Assembly: GCA_016720905.1 (NCBI GenBank)
Contig: JADKJT010000012.1
Span: forward strand, 1-64,000
Reading direction: 5' to 3'
DNA length: 64,000 nucleotides
From: Gemmatimonadaceae bacterium
Lineage (GTDB): Bacteria; Gemmatimonadota; Gemmatimonadetes; Gemmatimonadales; Gemmatimonadaceae
Shown here: positions 62,179 to 64,000 of the stretch, one piece after another
How the letters are laid out: each line of letters opens with the position of its first letter
Numbering within the stretch: the stretch's first letter is position 1
Made by a program: the position numbers and the translations under genes
Notes under the pieces: model-generated
What the model was told of the DNA's origin: nothing
What the model saw: the letters and a program-made list of their open reading frames with translations, nothing else
Database searches by the model: none

Positions 62179-62284
62179 ATGCGCATCAAGCTGACAGCCT
62201 GCACGCCATCGCGCACCCCATGCGCCGGAATTGGGTGAGCCCTGGTCGGCTGGCCTCGCGGTACGCCCCGGGAGAGATTGCGAG

Positions 62285-63049
62285 ATGGTCATACCTCCCG
62301 CGCCCGGCGCGCCCGTTTCACCCCACGGGGCGGCAGGCGATGCTGTCGCGCTCACGGCCGAGCCGTTCGTCCCGTCAGGCGTGTTCGCATCGATCGAGAT
62401 CGGCAGCATCACGGCCGAGCACGGTAACACGCGCGCGCCGATTGACGCGCATGGGCTGCACGAGGCTGAACGCGCGCTCGCCGAGTCGTTGCCGTCGCTG
62501 CTGAGTGCCGGTTTCGTGGCAGGACGACGGGCGTTGCGCGCGGCGCTGCAGCAGGTCGCGCCGAATGAGGTCATCGGGCCGTTGCTGCGTACCGCTCGTG
62601 GCGCGCCCACGCTCCCCTTTGGCCTCACCGGCTCAATCAGTCACAAACGCGCTCGGGCGATCGCCGTGGCCGCGCCGTCAGCGGGCACGGTGTTGGGTGT
62701 CGATCTGGAGGAGCGCCCGCTGGACGTGGACCTGACGCGTCCTTCGATTGCCACGCGCATCCTCACCGACATCGAGCGTGCACGGATTGAGGGACTCGAC
62801 GCGCTCGCACATCGCGAAGCCACCCTGGTGCATTTTGCGCTCAAGGAAGCCGTTTACAAAGCAATCGATCCGTACGTGCAGCGGTACGTGCGGTTCACCG
62901 AGGTGGAACTCGAGATTGGCGCCCACGGAACCGCGCAGGTGAGGCTGTTGCTGCCCGAACCGATCATGCGTGATGTGCGCATCGATGCGCAGTGGCGATT
63001 CGACGGACGGTGGATCATCGCTCTGGCGCAGAGCCATCACCCACTGTAA
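62285..63049 (+). CDS. 4'-phosphopantetheinyl transferase (EntD/Sfp-like)
   Basis: The start is ATG 62285 with GGGAGA ten bases upstream (254 residues). The three signature parts are present: GSISHKRARAIAV, LGVDLEERPLD (Mg-binding Asp/Glu) and HFALKEAVYKAIDPYVQRYVRF. It transfers the phosphopantetheine arm from CoA to a carrier protein. No polyketide or peptide synthase is in the window, so the partner lies elsewhere. Confidence 0.85.
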   Translation: MVIPPAPGAPVSPHGAAGDAVALTAEPFVPSGVFASIEIGSITAEHGNTRAPIDAHGLHEAERALAESLPSLLSAGFVAGRRALRAALQQVAPNEVIGPLLRTARGAPTLPFGLTGSISHKRARAIAVAAPSAGTVLGVDLEERPLDVDLTRPSIATRILTDIERARIEGLDALAHREATLVHFALKEAVYKAIDPYVQRYVRFTEVELEIGAHGTAQVRLLLPEPIMRDVRIDAQWRFDGRWIIALAQSHHPL

Positions 63050-63056
63050 CACACCG

Positions 63057-63866
63057 TCACACGGCGACGGCCTCATGCCGCGCCACGCCGCCGCCCAGAT
63101 GCCGCGTCACTCGCACCACGCGAAAACCGTTCTGCGACAACAGCGCGCTGCACTGTTGCCAACTCATGAAGTGATCGATGCTGCGCGCGATGTATCCATA
63201 CACCACCGGATCGCGGTGCCACCACCAGCCCACGATGTTGCCGGCCACCTGCAGGTACGTCAGAAACAGCGCGCGCCACAGCGCCGGCTCGGGACGATAG
63301 AAATCCAGCAGCACGACCCGCCCGCCGGGGCGCAACACGCGGCGGATCTCACCAAGCGCCCGAGCGGCATCCGGCACATTGCGCACACCGTAACCAGCGG
63401 TGACCAGATCGATTGACGCATCGGGAAACGCCAGCGCCGTCATGTCACCCACCATGGTGCGTACCCGTGACGCGACGTCCGCATCGCGGGTAGCCAGCCG
63501 AGCATTCGCCATGTCGATCATCCGCGTCGAGGCATCGAGCGCCGTCACCTGCGCGGTCGGCAGCGCGCGAGCGATGCCCACGGCCAGATCGCCCGTCCCC
63601 GACGCCAGATCCAGCACCGTGCGGGTCGTTGTCTGCTGCGCCGCGGCGGCGATCGCTGCCCGCTTCCACCCCGCGTCCATGCCAAACGAAAACAGCCGGG
63701 TGAACGCGTCATAGCGTGGCGCAATCACATCAAACATCGGCGTCACGAAGGACTGCTTTCGGGCCGGATCGCGCAGGTGCGCCTCGAGATCCCGGTCTCC
63801 CAGCCTGGGAACCGGTGTCCGGTCGGCGTTCGGACCCGGATCTCCGGGTTTCGCAACGAGAGCCAT
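63057..63866 (-). CDS. ubiE: Demethylmenaquinone/ubiquinone methyltransferase (MenG/UbiE)
   Basis: The 269-residue product has the SAM-binding motif (VLDLASGTGDLAVGIA). It also shows UbiE/MenG-type DAGWKRAAI, ALDASTRMIDMAN, AGYGVRNVPDAARAL and LRPGGRVVLLDFYRP. It methylates the quinone ring in the last step of menaquinone (or ubiquinone C-methylation) synthesis. Menaquinone is the likely quinone in this group. It converges with the phosphopantetheinyl transferase gene and is divergent from the next gene. Confidence 0.87.
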   Translation of the reverse strand: MALVAKPGDPGPNADRTPVPRLGDRDLEAHLRDPARKQSFVTPMFDVIAPRYDAFTRLFSFGMDAGWKRAAIAAAAQQTTTRTVLDLASGTGDLAVGIARALPTAQVTALDASTRMIDMANARLATRDADVASRVRTMVGDMTALAFPDASIDLVTAGYGVRNVPDAARALGEIRRVLRPGGRVVLLDFYRPEPALWRALFLTYLQVAGNIVGWWWHRDPVVYGYIARSIDHFMSWQQCSALLSQNGFRVVRVTRHLGGGVARHEAVAV

Positions 63867-63883
63867 CAGGCGATCTTTCCCGG

Positions 63884-64000
63884 ATGATGTTTCTACAGCG
63901 TGTTCAGCGCACTCGACGCGGGGCCGTGAGCCTCGGCAGCCTCGGCTGGTTGCTGGTAGGCGTCGGCGGTACCGTGTTGTTCGCCAAGCACTCCAGCGAC
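63884..64000 (+). CDS. N-terminal part of a membrane-anchored protein, cut by window end
   Basis: Thirty-nine residues are visible from ATG 63884: a basic start (MMFLQRVQRTRRGAVSLG) and a hydrophobic segment (LGWLLVGVGGTVLFA), typical of a single membrane anchor or uncleaved signal. It is divergent from the methyltransferase gene with a 17-base spacer, so the real start could be further right. The function is unknown. Confidence 0.4.
   Translation, partial: MMFLQRVQRTRRGAVSLGSLGWLLVGVGGTVLFAKHSSD

Noticed and set aside
1..64000. Search by eye for tRNA, rRNA, CRISPR repeats and phage genes
   Set aside because: No cloverleaf, rRNA block, spaced repeat array or phage structural gene was recognised in the intergenic spaces.

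Overview
The window is GC-rich bacterial chromosome, most likely from a member of the Gemmatimonadota. This is an inference. It rests on the short 286-residue group-1-like sigma factor of the FCB superphylum type, the many Ig-like, kelch and ankyrin exported proteins, M56 peptidases fused to TonB C-terminal domains, and a MenG/UbiE-type quinone methyltransferase. No rRNA, tRNA, CRISPR array or intact mobile element was found.

The left part (1-36.4 kb) is accessory in character. It holds Ig-like lipoproteins, several VOC (glyoxalase-fold) proteins, two ankyrin proteins and a BlaI/BlaR1-type regulatory pair with two palindromic operators. It also has a Tat-exported GH127 glycosidase, a cupin/TetR pair under a 20-bp palindrome, a GT-C-like membrane protein with a small coupled ORF and a lipoprotein, a kelch protein, and a DUF4199/LuxR pair. 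Several exported-protein genes here are broken: a PqiC-like lipoprotein joined to a transposase remnant, a propeller-like gene shifted by a 10-bp tandem duplication, an S8 protease spread over several frames, an Ig-like lipoprotein shifted at a C5 run, and a RidA-like lipoprotein. Between 31.8 and 34.9 kb a cNMP-domain histidine kinase lies 3 nt from a receiver/thioredoxin-reductase fusion that lacks both redox CxxC motifs.

The middle and right part (36.5-64 kb) is mostly intact and operon-like. trmL and an S9 peptidase are followed by a leftward chain of overlapping genes (Gfo/Idh/MocA-like protein, DUF4105 protein, HyuA, uracil-DNA-glycosylase-like protein, HyuB). A second leftward run carries housekeeping functions: a sigma-54-dependent response regulator, an aldehyde dehydrogenase, signal peptidase I, the primary-type sigma factor, YajQ, a SET-domain protein, RimO and a SpoIID-like protein. 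Then come ComM, a VapBC-type toxin-antitoxin pair, an amidohydrolase/FKBP pair, a ThrE-type exporter, an MFS transporter, a phosphopantetheinyl transferase and MenG/UbiE.

The genes that probably act together are BlaI with the M56/TonB protein and the ankyrin membrane protein; the cNMP kinase with its receiver-flavoprotein neighbour; HyuA with HyuB; the antitoxin with the PIN toxin; and the TetR repressor with the cupin. The clustered frameshifts could be real decay, reversible variation or assembly error. The sequence alone does not separate these.
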